From assembly GCF_035467215.1 (NCBI RefSeq), contig NZ_DATITZ010000181.1, forward strand, positions 1 to 21,412: 21,412 nt of DNA, written 5' to 3'. A model generated the notes under the pieces. That model saw only the letters and a list, made by a program, of their open reading frames with translations, was not told the origin of the DNA and did no database searches. Shown here piece after piece: positions 1-8,225 of this stretch; the first letter of the stretch is position 1, and each line of letters starts with the position of its first letter. Origin of the DNA: Thiocapsa sp035467215. Lineage in GTDB: Bacteria > Pseudomonadota > Gammaproteobacteria > Chromatiales > Chromatiaceae. The translations under genes and the position numbers were made by a program.

Positions 1-337
1 ACGCCCCGCGCGCGCCGGGCCGGCGTTGCGCCTCCTCGCCGTAGGGGCCGCTACGCCTCGGCGGCGCGCCTTGTCCCGACACGCGCAGGACGCACCCTGC
101 TTGCCGAAAAACCCACGTGTGCTCGGTATATTCTCGCATCGACCCGTGCCGGGAGAAAAACCGACAAAAAAACTTGATAAACGATTCGGTCTTGGGCATG
201 ATGCGTTTCGTGCAGTGCTTCCTTGTATTATTTCGGTTGTTGCTCCTCTCCGCGTGACGTGGCAGATCCTTCCGTAATCTCCCGACAGTCGCCTGCATAT
301 GTACACACGTTTCGTTCAAAACAGAGAAATACCGTAA
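1..337 (+). promoter_or_regulatory. Upstream region and probable long leader of the cold-shock gene
   Basis: No convincing gene is seen in these 337 bases. Bases 1-100 are very GC-rich; base composition shifts to A/T-rich around 105-330, as expected for a promoter and leader. An A-rich stretch (155-172) resembling an UP element sits directly before TTGATA (174-179). A 17-base gap then leads to CATGAT (197-202), a possible -35/-10 pair that would give a leader of about 128 bases. A second possible -10, TATATT (127-132), lacks a well-spaced -35. TGACGTGGCAGA (255-266) resembles the cspA cold box. The promoter assignment is inference. Confidence 0.4.
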
Positions 338-541
338 ATGGCTACAGGCACAGTTAAGTGGTTCAGTGACGAGAAGGGCTTCGGCTTCATCGCTCCTTCC
401 GACGGCTCCAAGGACGTCTTCGTCCATCACAGCGCCGTCCAAGGCAGTGGCTTCAAGTCGCTGGCCGAGGGACAAAGCGTCTCTTACGACGTCGAGCAAG
501 GCCAGAAGGGCCCGAGCGCGACCAACGTCGTACCGAAGTAA
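338..541 (+). CDS. Cold-shock protein, CspA family
   Basis: This 67-residue protein is a single cold-shock domain, an OB-fold that binds single-stranded RNA and DNA and melts RNA secondary structure in the cytoplasm. It starts MATGTVKWF and carries both nucleic-acid-binding motifs: KGFGFI (RNP1, about residues 13-18) and VFVHH (RNP2, about 27-31). The end, GPSATNVVPK, matches the family's usual GPxAxNV close. The length is exactly that of single-domain family members. Similarity is about equal to CspA, CspC and CspE, so I do not give a numbered symbol or claim cold induction. The gene stands alone, with a long A/T-rich leader and two hairpins after the stop. Confidence 0.97.
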   Translation: MATGTVKWFSDEKGFGFIAPSDGSKDVFVHHSAVQGSGFKSLAEGQSVSYDVEQGQKGPSATNVVPK

Positions 542-550
542 AAACAGCCT

Positions 551-602
551 TCAGGTGCCCGTCACCTGAGCTGAAAAAGCCCCGCCAGCTGCGGGGCTTT
601 TT
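551..602 (+). terminator. Rho-independent terminator after the cold-shock gene
   Basis: Two hairpins follow the stop codon. The first has 7-base arms TCAGGTG/CACCTGA (551-569) around CCCGT. The second has arms GCCCCGC (579-585) and GCGGGGC (591-597) around CAGCT, with A5 on the left pairing with T5 on the right (598-602). The second hairpin with its T-tract is a classic intrinsic terminator. Because of the flanking A's it could also work, less strongly, from the opposite strand. Confidence 0.93.
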
Positions 603-668
603 GCGTTTTCGGTCCGTCGAATGTCGCCGGCCCGCCCCTCTCTTTTTTGTCTCTTGCGGAACCCTCCT

Positions 669-2264
669 TTGATCTCCACAGCCAACATCACCATGCAGTT
701 CGGCGGCAAGCCGTTGTTCGAAAACGTCTCCGTGAAATTCGGCGGCGGCAATCGCTACGGCCTGATCGGCGCCAACGGCTGTGGAAAATCCACCCTGATG
801 AAGATCCTCGGCGGCGATCTTGAACCCAGCGCCGGCAACGTCTCCGTAGAGCCCGGCAAGCGGCTCGGCAAGCTGCGCCAGGACCAGTTCGCGTTCGAGA
901 ACTACGGGGTGCTCGACACCGTCATCATGGGTCACGAGGAGCTGTGGCAGATCAAGAAGGAGCGCGATCGCATCTACGCGCTGCCGGAGATGAGCGAGGA
1001 AGACGGGATGGAGGTCGCGCACCTGGAGGTGCATTTCGCCGAGCTGGACGGCTACACCGCCGAGGCGCGTGCAGGCGAGTTGCTGCTCGGCTTGGATATC
1101 CCGCTGGAGCAGCACGAAGGCCCGATGAGCGCCGTCGCGCCCGGCTGGAAGCTGCGCGTGCTGCTCGCCCAGGCGTTGTTCGCGGATCCGGACATCCTGC
1201 TGCTCGACGAGCCCACCAACAACCTGGACATCAACAGCATCCGCTGGCTCGAAGAGGTGCTGAACGCGCGCAACAGCACCATGATCATCATCTCGCACGA
1301 TCGGCACTTTCTGAACAGCGTCTGCACCCACATGGCCGACTTGGACTACGGCGAGCTGCGCGTCTACCCGGGCAACTACGACGAGTACATGACCGCCGCC
1401 AGCCAGGCGCGCACGCGTCTCTATTCGGACAACGCCAAGAAGAAGGCCCAGATCGCCGAGCTGCAGACCTTCGTCAGCCGCTTCTCGGCCAACGCCTCCA
1501 AGGCGAAGCAGGCGACCTCGCGCCAGCGCCAGCTCGAGAAGATCAAGCTCGAGGACATCAAGCCCTCGAGCCGGGTCAACCCCTTCATTCGTTTCAGTCA
1601 AGACAAGAAGCTTTATCGTCTGGCGCTGGAAGTCGAGGGCCTCGCCACGGGCTACGACGGCACGCCGCTTTTCAGCGGTCTGGACCTGACGGTGGAGGTC
1701 GGCGAGCGGGTGGCCATCATCGGCCCCAACGGCATCGGCAAGACCACACTGCTGCGCAGCCTCGCCGGCGACATGACGCCCGACGGCGGCGAGATCAAAT
1801 GGTCCGAGAACAGCACCCTGGGGTATTTCGCCCAGGACCACGCGGCCGATTTCGCCGACACCACCACCCTGTACGACTGGATGGACCAGTGGAAACAGCC
1901 CGGCGACGACGAGCAGGTCATCCGCGGCACCCTGGGCCGGCTGCTGTTTTCCCAGGACGAGATCAAGAAGCCCGTCAACGTGATCTCGGGCGGCGAGCAA
2001 GGCCGCATGCTCTTCGGCAAGCTGATGCTGCAGAAGCCCAACATCCTGCTGATGGACGAGCCGACCAACCATCTCGACATGGAATCCATTGAGTCGCTCA
2101 ACACCGCGCTGGAAGACTACCCGGGCACCCTGATCTTCGTCAGTCACGACCGCGAGCTGATCTCGTCTCTCGCGACCCGGATCATCGAGCTGACACCCCG
2201 AGGCGTGGTCGACTTCCGCGGGAACTACGAAGACTATGTCGAGCGCGAGGGCGCAGCGGCGTAG
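669..2264 (+). CDS. ybiT: ABC-F family ATPase, YbiT-like
   Basis: This cytoplasmic protein has two ABC ATPase domains and no membrane segment. ABC-F proteins bind the ribosomal E site and adjust translation; the exact role of YbiT is poorly known. The first domain has Walker A GANGCGKST (residues 34-42) and LLLDEPTNNLD. A charged ABC-F linker follows (NAKKKAQIAELQTFVSRFS). The second domain has GPNGIGKTT, ISGGEQGRML and LLMDEPTNHLD. The first signature reads VAPGWKLR instead of LSGGxxxR, as in E. coli YbiT. I chose the TTG at 669: it gives 531 residues against 530 in E. coli and aligns the N-terminus (MISTANITMQF), with a weak CGGA eight bases upstream. The ATG at 621 would add 16 residues not found in the family. 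The gene converges on yhhJ with a 21-base gap. Confidence 0.95.
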   Translation: MISTANITMQFGGKPLFENVSVKFGGGNRYGLIGANGCGKSTLMKILGGDLEPSAGNVSVEPGKRLGKLRQDQFAFENYGVLDTVIMGHEELWQIKKERDRIYALPEMSEEDGMEVAHLEVHFAELDGYTAEARAGELLLGLDIPLEQHEGPMSAVAPGWKLRVLLAQALFADPDILLLDEPTNNLDINSIRWLEEVLNARNSTMIIISHDRHFLNSVCTHMADLDYGELRVYPGNYDEYMTAASQARTRLYSDNAKKKAQIAELQTFVSRFSANASKAKQATSRQRQLEKIKLEDIKPSSRVNPFIRFSQDKKLYRLALEVEGLATGYDGTPLFSGLDLTVEVGERVAIIGPNGIGKTTLLRSLAGDMTPDGGEIKWSENSTLGYFAQDHAADFADTTTLYDWMDQWKQPGDDEQVIRGTLGRLLFSQDEIKKPVNVISGGEQGRMLFGKLMLQKPNILLMDEPTNHLDMESIESLNTALEDYPGTLIFVSHDRELISSLATRIIELTPRGVVDFRGNYEDYVEREGAAA

Positions 2265-2285
2265 GGCGATCTGCGGGAACAAGAC

Positions 2286-3422
2286 TCACAGCCGACTGAG
2301 ACTCACCGTCTGCCGAAAACGGGCCAAGGCGACGGCAAAGGCGATGGCCCCGAGCCCCAGGGTCGCGGCCAGATGCGGCCAGACCAGATCGAGCCCGGCG
2401 CCCCGAAAGACCACCGACTGGATGAAGGCGACGAAGTGGGTCGTCGGCGAGACGAGCATCACCCGTTGCAGCAGCTCGGGCATGGCATCGAGCGGGGTGT
2501 TGGCGCCCGAGAGCATGTACATCACCAGGAACACCGGGATGGAGAGCAGCCCGAACTGAGGCATGGTCCGGGCGAGGGTGGCGAGCAGGATGCCGAGCGC
2601 GGTGATCGAGAAGAGGTAGACCCCGAGACCGAGCACGAAGAGTCCGAGCGAGCCCGCATCGGGCACCCCGAGCAGACCTTGGACGACCACGACCATCGCG
2701 AAGGTCGCGGCGATGAGAATGACCAGACCGTTGGCCCAGACCTTGGCGAGCATGATCTCGACCGCGGTGAGCGGCATCACCAGCAGATGCCCGATGGTGC
2801 CGTGCTCGCGCTCGCGGATCAGCGCCGCCCCGGTCAGCACGATGCCGAGCAGGGTGACCATGTTGACGATCTGCATCACGGACATAAACCAGGCCGACTC
2901 GCCGTTGGGATTGAAGGCGAGCCGGATGACCGAAGCCACGGCCGGCGCTTCGACCAACGAGGATTCCGCACGATCGCCTTTGAAATAGAGCAGCGGCTCC
3001 TCGGCCAGCACCCGCTCCAGATAGCGCGCCCCCGCACCGGCCATCGCCATGGCCGTCGCATCCACGATGACCTGCACGGTCGGACGATGCCCCTCCGAGG
3101 CATCGGCCTGAAGACGCGGCGGGATGTCGATCACAAAGGTGTAGCGGCCCGCATCCATGGCTGCGTCGATCTCGCCGACCCCGATCTGCTCGGGTGCCTG
3201 GAAATAGGGCGGGAGCAGGGTCTCCGTCAGACGCATCGAGAGCTGCGAACGGTCCTCGTCGACCACCGCCACCGAGGCATTCTCGAGCTGGAGCTTCACC
3301 CCGCGCGACGGGGCGATGATGGCGAAGGTGAAGGCATAGATGATCAGGAAGACCAACACCGGGTCGTAGCGCAGGCTGAACAGCTCCTTGAGCCCCAGAC
3401 GGTAGACGTTCGCGAGCCGCAT
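2286..3422 (-). CDS. yhhJ: ABC-2 type transporter permease, YhhJ-like
   Basis: An inner-membrane permease subunit of 378 residues, last gene of the yhiI-rbbA-yhhJ operon. One membrane helix (about residues 22-38) is followed by a large periplasmic domain (DEDRSQLSMRLTETL, DAGRYTFVIDIPP). A C-terminal bundle of about five helices follows, with the ABC-2 motif LIREREHGTIGHLLVMPLT. Sequence and layout match E. coli YhhJ (374 residues) throughout. I chose the ATG at 3422 (MRLANVYRLGLKEL), which starts one base after the rbbA stop codon and fits the family. A longer reading from 3488 would overlap rbbA and add an unrelated 22 residues. It probably pairs with the permease half of RbbA. The substrate is unknown. 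Confidence 0.94.
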   Translation of the reverse strand: MRLANVYRLGLKELFSLRYDPVLVFLIIYAFTFAIIAPSRGVKLQLENASVAVVDEDRSQLSMRLTETLLPPYFQAPEQIGVGEIDAAMDAGRYTFVIDIPPRLQADASEGHRPTVQVIVDATAMAMAGAGARYLERVLAEEPLLYFKGDRAESSLVEAPAVASVIRLAFNPNGESAWFMSVMQIVNMVTLLGIVLTGAALIREREHGTIGHLLVMPLTAVEIMLAKVWANGLVILIAATFAMVVVVQGLLGVPDAGSLGLFVLGLGVYLFSITALGILLATLARTMPQFGLLSIPVFLVMYMLSGANTPLDAMPELLQRVMLVSPTTHFVAFIQSVVFRGAGLDLVWPHLAATLGLGAIAFAVALARFRQTVSLSRL

Positions 3423-3423
3423 C

Positions 3424-6177
3424 TCAGCGCTCCCGGGTGCGCAGCAAGGCGAGCCCGAGCAGGAAAAATGCGAGCCCGAAGCCCGCAAGCACCAGATAGT
3501 CCAACCAGAGATCGCCGACGGTCAGCCCCTTGGTGAAGCTCCCCACGCTCACGTGATTGAACCAGGCGCTCGGGAAGCCGTAGCCCATGATGCGCGCAGG
3601 TCCGGTCAGCGCGGAGACCGGCACCAGCATGCCCGAGAAGAGGATGGTCGGCATGGAGCTGACGATGGCTGTTCCGAATACGGCCGCGATCTGGGTGCGC
3701 ATGAAGGTGGACATGAGCAGCCCGAGCCCGGTGCTCGCGAAGACGAACAGCACCGCCCCGAGCGTGAGGCCGAGGAGACTCCCGGCAAGCGGCACCCGAA
3801 ACAGGAAGAGCGCCATCAGCAGCAGCATCAGATAGCTCAGGAGCGCCAGACCCACGTAGGGCAGCTGCTTGCCGAGCAGGAACTCCCCGCCCTTGATCGG
3901 GGTGGCGTAGAGGTTGGTGATGGAGCCCAGCTCCTTCTCCCGCACCACCCCCACCGCGGTCATGGTGGCCGGGATCATGATGAGCAGCAGCATCAGGATC
4001 CCCGGCACCATGGCGTAGACGCTCTTGAAATCCTGGTTGTAGCGAAAGCGCGTCTCGACCCTGACCGGAGAGACGGACAGGCCGGCGGACGGATCGGCCC
4101 CGCGAGCCTCCAGATACCCGCGATGCACGCCCTCGACATAGCCGCCGATCGAATCGCTGCGAAAGGGGACGGCCCCGTCGATCATGAAGCCGACCTCGGG
4201 GCCGGAGTCACGCGTCAAGTCGCGGCCGAATCCCGCGGGGATCTCGATCGCCACGGCCAACCGACCGCTTGCGAGCCGCCGCCACATCTGCTCTGCGTCG
4301 GCCAGCGGCGCCTGCTCGGAGAACCAGGTCGAGCCGGCGAAGTACTCCAGGTAGTCGCGGCTTGCCGGGGTGCGGTCGTGATCGAGCACGGCGTAGGCGA
4401 TCTCGTCGACATCGAATGAGATCCCGAAACCCATGGCGATCATCATGATCACCGGCCCGAGCAGGGCGAAGGCGAGACGGATCGGGTCGCGCCGAATCTC
4501 CGCGCCCTCGCGCCGGGCATAGGCCCAGAGCCGGCGCAGTGAAAAGCCCGTGGATCGGGACCGCTTGTGCAGCAGCGGGGGAAGCTCGGGTTCCTGCGCA
4601 GTCTCCCGATCGGGGACGGTCTCCTCGCCCGCATCCGCCGCACCCTGCTCCATGTAGGCGATGAAGGCGTCCTCCAGCGTCGCCGCGCCCTGCCGCGCCT
4701 TGATGTCCGCCGGCGTACCCTCGGCGAGCACCCGACCGCCGTGCATCAGCGAGATGCGGTCGCAACGTTCGGCCTCGTTCATGAAGTGGGTGGAGATGAA
4801 GATGGTGACCCCTTGCTCGCGCGAGAGCAGCAGGAGCTGCTCCCAAAAACGATCTCGGGCGATCGGATCGACCCCTGAGGTCGGCTCGTCGAGGATCAGG
4901 AGCTCGGGCGCATGGATCACCGCCACGGCGAGCGACAGACGCTGGCGCACGCCGAGCGGCAGCGACTCGGCGCGGGCGTCGATCACGCGTGCGAGGTCGA
5001 AGCGCTCGACGAGCTCCGCGATGCGCGCGGGGATGTCCTTCGCGGGCAATCGATAGAGCCGCGCGTGCAGATCCAGGTTCTGCCGCACGCTGAGCTCGCC
5101 GTAGAGCGAGAAGGACTGGGACATGAAGCCCAGCCGCCGGCGCAACGCCGTGTCCTCCGCATCCACCGGCCGGTCGAAGACCCACGCCTCGCCTTCGGTG
5201 ACCGGCAGGAGACCGGTCAACATCCGCATGGTCGTGGTCTTGCCGCTGCCGTTGGAGCCGAGGAAGCCGAAGATCTCGCCCTTGTGGATCGAGAGACTGA
5301 CCCGTTCGACCGCGGTGAAGTCGCCGAAGCGCCGGGTCAGGCACTCGGCCCGGATGGCGGGCGGCCCGTCACCGTCCGGGGTTCGAGGCGGCACCACAAG
5401 GCGCCGATGCCCGCCGCGACGCTGCTCGGGAAGCAGGGCAACGAAGACCGACTCCATGTCGTGCTCGCCGGTGCGTGCACACAGCTGACTCACGGTGCCG
5501 GCGGCGAGCACCCGGCCGGCGTCCATCGCCACCAAGGTATCGAAGCGCTCGGCCTCCTCCATGTAGGCCGTGGAAACCAGGATGCTCAGATCCGGGCGAC
5601 GCCGCCGCAACCGCTCCATCAGCTCCCAGAAGCGGCGGCGGGAGAGCGGGTCCACGCCGGTGGTCGGCTCGTCGAGGATCAACAGCTCGGGGTCGTGGAT
5701 GAGCGCACAGCAGAGCCCGAGCTTCTGCTTCATCCCGCCGGAGAGGTGCATCGCGGGACGCTCGGTGAAGGGTGCAAGACCGGTGGCCGCCGTCAGCTCG
5801 GCGATGCGCTCCGCCCGGGTCGCTCTGTCCTGCCCGAAGAGGCGGCCGAAGAAATCCAGGTTCTCCCGGACCGAGAGGCTGGGGTAGAGATTGCGACCGA
5901 GGCCCTGGGGCATGTAGGCAATGCGCTCGATCACGGCGTCGCGCGCAAGGCGCTGCCGCAGGTCATGCCCGAGCACCTCGACCCGACCGGACTGGATCTG
6001 CCGCACCCCGGCGATGATCCCGAGCAGGCTCGACTTGCCCACCCCGTCGGGCCCGATCAAGCCGGCCAGACGTCCGGCGGGGAGCTCGAGCGCCACACCG
6101 TCGAGGGCATTCACGCCACCGTAGACGTGGCTCAGCCCGCTCAGTCGGACAACGGGGCAGGCAGGGTGCTCGGCCAT
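3424..6177 (-). CDS. rbbA: Ribosome-associated ATPase / ABC transporter fusion RbbA
   Basis: A 917-residue protein with two ABC ATPase domains fused to an ABC-2 permease domain, the layout of E. coli RbbA/YhiH (911 residues). RbbA was described there as a ribosome-bound ATPase; its membrane part also implies transport. Domain 1 has GPDGVGKSS (about 42-50), LSGGMKQKL and LLILDEPTTGVDP. Domain 2 has LGSNGSGKTT (about 308-317) and LLILDEPTSGVDP (about 425-437), but its signature is LPLGVRQRLS rather than LSGGxxQ, as in E. coli. The permease starts near residue 540, with a first helix at about 562-580, a periplasmic domain, then about five helices including VVREKELGSITNLYATP. The ATG at 6177 has GAGG (6186-6189) eight bases upstream. 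The start overlaps the end of yhiI by 37 bases. Confidence 0.96.
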   Translation of the reverse strand: MAEHPACPVVRLSGLSHVYGGVNALDGVALELPAGRLAGLIGPDGVGKSSLLGIIAGVRQIQSGRVEVLGHDLRQRLARDAVIERIAYMPQGLGRNLYPSLSVRENLDFFGRLFGQDRATRAERIAELTAATGLAPFTERPAMHLSGGMKQKLGLCCALIHDPELLILDEPTTGVDPLSRRRFWELMERLRRRRPDLSILVSTAYMEEAERFDTLVAMDAGRVLAAGTVSQLCARTGEHDMESVFVALLPEQRRGGHRRLVVPPRTPDGDGPPAIRAECLTRRFGDFTAVERVSLSIHKGEIFGFLGSNGSGKTTTMRMLTGLLPVTEGEAWVFDRPVDAEDTALRRRLGFMSQSFSLYGELSVRQNLDLHARLYRLPAKDIPARIAELVERFDLARVIDARAESLPLGVRQRLSLAVAVIHAPELLILDEPTSGVDPIARDRFWEQLLLLSREQGVTIFISTHFMNEAERCDRISLMHGGRVLAEGTPADIKARQGAATLEDAFIAYMEQGAADAGEETVPDRETAQEPELPPLLHKRSRSTGFSLRRLWAYARREGAEIRRDPIRLAFALLGPVIMMIAMGFGISFDVDEIAYAVLDHDRTPASRDYLEYFAGSTWFSEQAPLADAEQMWRRLASGRLAVAIEIPAGFGRDLTRDSGPEVGFMIDGAVPFRSDSIGGYVEGVHRGYLEARGADPSAGLSVSPVRVETRFRYNQDFKSVYAMVPGILMLLLIMIPATMTAVGVVREKELGSITNLYATPIKGGEFLLGKQLPYVGLALLSYLMLLLMALFLFRVPLAGSLLGLTLGAVLFVFASTGLGLLMSTFMRTQIAAVFGTAIVSSMPTILFSGMLVPVSALTGPARIMGYGFPSAWFNHVSVGSFTKGLTVGDLWLDYLVLAGFGLAFFLLGLALLRTRER

Positions 6178-7226
6178 AGCGATGACCTCGGGGGCGGTAG
6201 TCTCGGTTCCAGATGATCGGGCCAGGGCAGATCGGGCCGCAGCTGCACATAGGCGACGCCGGGGAGCCCGGTCTTCACCAACGTCTCGTAGCGTGCGAGC
6301 AGCTCGGGGGCGATCCGCACCTTGACGCGGAAGGCGAGCGATTCGCGAACGCTCTGCGTCTCGACCTGCTTGGGCGTGAACTGGGCGCGCGGGGCGACGA
6401 AGGAGACCTCCGCGGGGACCACATACTCGGGCGCGGCGTCCAGGACGATTCGCGCCGGCGCACCCAAGGGCACGCGTCCGGCCGCCGGTGTCGGCAGAAA
6501 GATGACCATATAGACGTCCGCGAGGTCGAGCAGTGTCAAGACCTTGCCGCCGACGCCAAGCACCTCGCCCGGCTCAGCCAGGCGGTAAAGCACACGTCCG
6601 CCGCGCGGGGCCGCGAGGGTGCTGTCGGCGATGTCGACCTCGACGCGCTCGATACTCGCCTGTGACGCCTCGATCGCCGCCTCGGCCGCGACCACCTGCA
6701 CGCGGGACGCCCGCAGGGCCGCCTCGGCGCTGCGCACGCCGGTGCGTGCCTGATCGACCTGCTCCTCGGAAACGAATTGATCGGTGCGCGAGAGCCGCTG
6801 CAGCCGGTCGAGATCACGGCGGGCGAAGTCCAGCTCGCTCTCGCGCTGATCCACCACCGCAAGTGCATGCTGACGCTCCTGCTCGGCGTGCCGCAGCTCA
6901 GCCCGACCCTGCCGCCGTTGGGCCTCCAAAGCGTCGGTGTCGAGCACCGCGACGACCTGCCCCTTCTCGACCCGATCGCCCTCCTGTACCCGCACCTCCG
7001 TCAGCCGTCCGGCCAGCTTGGTCGCCACATCCACCTCGGTCGCCTCGATCCGACCGTTGCCGACAGCAAAGCCCTCGGGGAGTGCCACATCGCCCAGTAG
7101 ACGTTGAACCGCGCCGGCCAGCGTCTGGAGGTTCCCGCCGCCGACGAACATCCACCCCGCCGTAGCGACAATGAGGACAGCGACGAGGATCGCCGCGGCA
7201 AGAAGCCAGCGACGGCGTCTGATCAT
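6141..7226 (-). CDS. yhiI: HlyD-family membrane fusion protein, YhiI-like
   Basis: A periplasmic adaptor of 361 residues anchored by one N-terminal helix (about residues 7-28). It should link the RbbA/YhhJ inner-membrane transporter to the outer membrane. The lipoyl half-motif VPEGFAVGNGRIEATEV seen in the family appears as LPEGFAVGNGRIEATEV (49-65). It is followed by VRVQEGDRVEKGQVVAVLD, a long coiled-coil hairpin (about 98-200), the second lipoyl half (APRGGRVLYRLAEPGEVL) and a beta-barrel. It ends KTGLPGVAYVQLRPDLPWP, as in E. coli YhiI. The start is uncertain: ATG 7226 places the anchor helix at the usual distance, while in-frame ATGs at 7253 and 7316 lie upstream; none has a good ribosome binding site. 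The far C-terminus is about 15 residues longer than in E. coli. Confidence 0.93.
   Translation of the reverse strand: MIRRRRWLLAAAILVAVLIVATAGWMFVGGGNLQTLAGAVQRLLGDVALPEGFAVGNGRIEATEVDVATKLAGRLTEVRVQEGDRVEKGQVVAVLDTDALEAQRRQGRAELRHAEQERQHALAVVDQRESELDFARRDLDRLQRLSRTDQFVSEEQVDQARTGVRSAEAALRASRVQVVAAEAAIEASQASIERVEVDIADSTLAAPRGGRVLYRLAEPGEVLGVGGKVLTLLDLADVYMVIFLPTPAAGRVPLGAPARIVLDAAPEYVVPAEVSFVAPRAQFTPKQVETQSVRESLAFRVKVRIAPELLARYETLVKTGLPGVAYVQLRPDLPWPDHLEPRLPPPRSSLWPSTLPAPLSD
6186..6189 (-). promoter_or_regulatory. Ribosome binding site supporting the rbbA start
   Basis: GAGG on the minus strand lies eight bases before the ATG at 6177, inside the end of yhiI. It fixes the rbbA start within the overlap and suggests coupled translation. 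Confidence 0.7.
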
Positions 7227-7256
7227 GAGAGGGGCCTGCGTGATCCGGCCCATAAG

Positions 7257-7268
7257 ACGAACGTTCGT
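7257..7268. promoter_or_regulatory. Perfect 12-base palindrome upstream of yhiI, candidate operator
   Basis: ACGAACGTTCGT reads the same on both strands. It lies about 30 bases upstream of the preferred yhiI start, between the 109-residue gene and yhiI. Its symmetry and position would suit a dimeric repressor such as a TetR-family protein. No regulator gene is in the window, and if yhiI starts at 7316 the site falls inside the gene. Confidence 0.3.
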
Positions 7269-7281
7269 ACCGATGTACCTT

Positions 7282-7611
7282 TCATGGGAGATCCTTTCGG
7301 TGACTCCGGGCGACATGGCTCCGCAGTCTGATCAGATCATGTAGGTCGCAGAGCATGAAATGGCGGTTGGCGGGATGGCCGAGATGCTTCACCCTGGCCG
7401 GGTCGCCCTCGTGATAGCGCCGCGCGGAGACACGGAAGGGTTCGGGCAGCGACCGATTGAACGGCGAAGGCTTGATCAACAGCCGAACGATCTGCTCGAA
7501 CAGGAGCGCATAGCGGTCGTCGTCGGGCTCGCGGTAGAGCGAGCCGAGATCGTCGCCGTAGATCCGGAAGAGGTTCAGATAGTCCTGCGCGTCGGGCTGA
7601 GAGCGGCTCAT
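7282..7611 (-). CDS. Conserved-looking protein of unknown function, 109 residues
   Basis: I do not recognise this protein. It is soluble, with no signal peptide or membrane helix, and rich in Arg, Asp and aromatic residues (DYLNLFRIYGDDLGSLYREP, HPANRHFMLCDLHDLIRLRSH). The many histidines in the last third (67, 76, 79, 84, 91, 99, 104) could bind metal, but no known motif is visible. The ATG at 7611 is well supported by GGAGG six bases upstream (7618-7622); a longer reading from 7707 has no comparable site. It ends 55 bases before the preferred yhiI start, on the same strand, so it may be the first gene of the yhiI-rbbA-yhhJ operon. It is divergent from the membrane-protein gene at 7761. Confidence 0.75.
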   Translation of the reverse strand: MSRSQPDAQDYLNLFRIYGDDLGSLYREPDDDRYALLFEQIVRLLIKPSPFNRSLPEPFRVSARRYHEGDPARVKHLGHPANRHFMLCDLHDLIRLRSHVARSHRKDLP

Positions 7612-7617
7612 CGGCGA

Positions 7618-7622
7618 CCTCC
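7618..7622 (-). promoter_or_regulatory. Strong ribosome binding site for the 109-residue protein
   Basis: GGAGG on the minus strand, six bases before the ATG at 7611. It decides the start against the longer in-frame reading and is the main evidence that this small gene is real. Confidence 0.8.
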
Positions 7623-7760
7623 GTCGGAGCTTGCCGCAATTGTCGGGGTGTCGCGTGGTTTGGATGTCAATCGCATCGGGTGGGGTTGAAGTCTCGGCTG
7701 CCGGCATCTAGCCTGCCTCTGAGTTTAGACCTGTTCTCCACAGCTCACGGGGGCGATCGT

Positions 7761-8210
7761 ATGAGCATGTATGCGTCTTTGACATCCGTTCTGGATCGCG
7801 CCCTCGTCCGGACCCCGCCCGATGCAGGCGACCGCCCTCTTGCTCGGAGGGTTGCGCTCGTCTTCGCGATCGCCGTCACCGCCGCGGCGACGGCCGTCGT
7901 GACCGCGCCCTTCTCGGCCGCGGGCGCGATGGATCCGGATCTGGTGCGGCTCCTACACGCGATGGTCGGGATCAAAGGGATCATCGCATTGGCCGCCGCG
8001 GCACTTGTGTCTTGGCGGCTCGGCCACCCGATCGCGCGTCCGGTCGCACTCGGGTATGGCGCCATGATCTGTGTTTCGGTGGCGGCGCTCGCCTGGCTTT
8101 GGACGCTAGCAAGTATCCCGCTCGGCTCGCTTTGCTTCTACGGTGGCTTGGCGGGTCTGATCTTCGTCGGGCGTTTCGATTCGGGTCTTTCGACTGGGCT
8201 TGGACGCTGA
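7761..8210 (+). CDS. Small integral membrane protein of unknown function
   Basis: A 149-residue protein with four probable membrane helices, at about residues 30-50, 68-84, 95-115 and 120-137. A basic N-terminal segment (RPLARR) before helix 1 suggests a cytoplasmic N-terminus. No family motif is recognised. The ATG at 7761 is preceded by GGGGG (7749-7753), seven bases upstream; a second ATG at 7767 is possible. It is divergent from the 109-residue gene, sharing about 150 bases of upstream DNA. It converges on the lipoprotein gene with a 15-base gap, leaving no room for a separate terminator. Confidence 0.7.
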   Translation: MSMYASLTSVLDRALVRTPPDAGDRPLARRVALVFAIAVTAAATAVVTAPFSAAGAMDPDLVRLLHAMVGIKGIIALAAAALVSWRLGHPIARPVALGYGAMICVSVAALAWLWTLASIPLGSLCFYGGLAGLIFVGRFDSGLSTGLGR

Positions 8211-8225
8211 GAAACGACCAGGACG

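Noticed and set aside
26..277. 83-residue open frame before the cold-shock gene
   Set aside because: No ribosome binding site, Arg/Pro-rich then compositionally mixed, and it covers the probable promoter and leader.
944..2092. 382-residue plus-strand frame inside ybiT
   Set aside because: Arg/Ala/His-rich translation in a different frame of ybiT with no recognisable motif.
453..2282. 609-residue open frame on the minus strand opposite ybiT
   Set aside because: It lies antisense to a well-recognised ABC-F gene, runs into the cold-shock gene, and its composition is that of a GC-rich shadow frame.
3553..6216. Long plus-strand frames opposite rbbA (288 and 434 residues)
   Set aside because: They are antisense to rbbA, which matches its family over its whole length.
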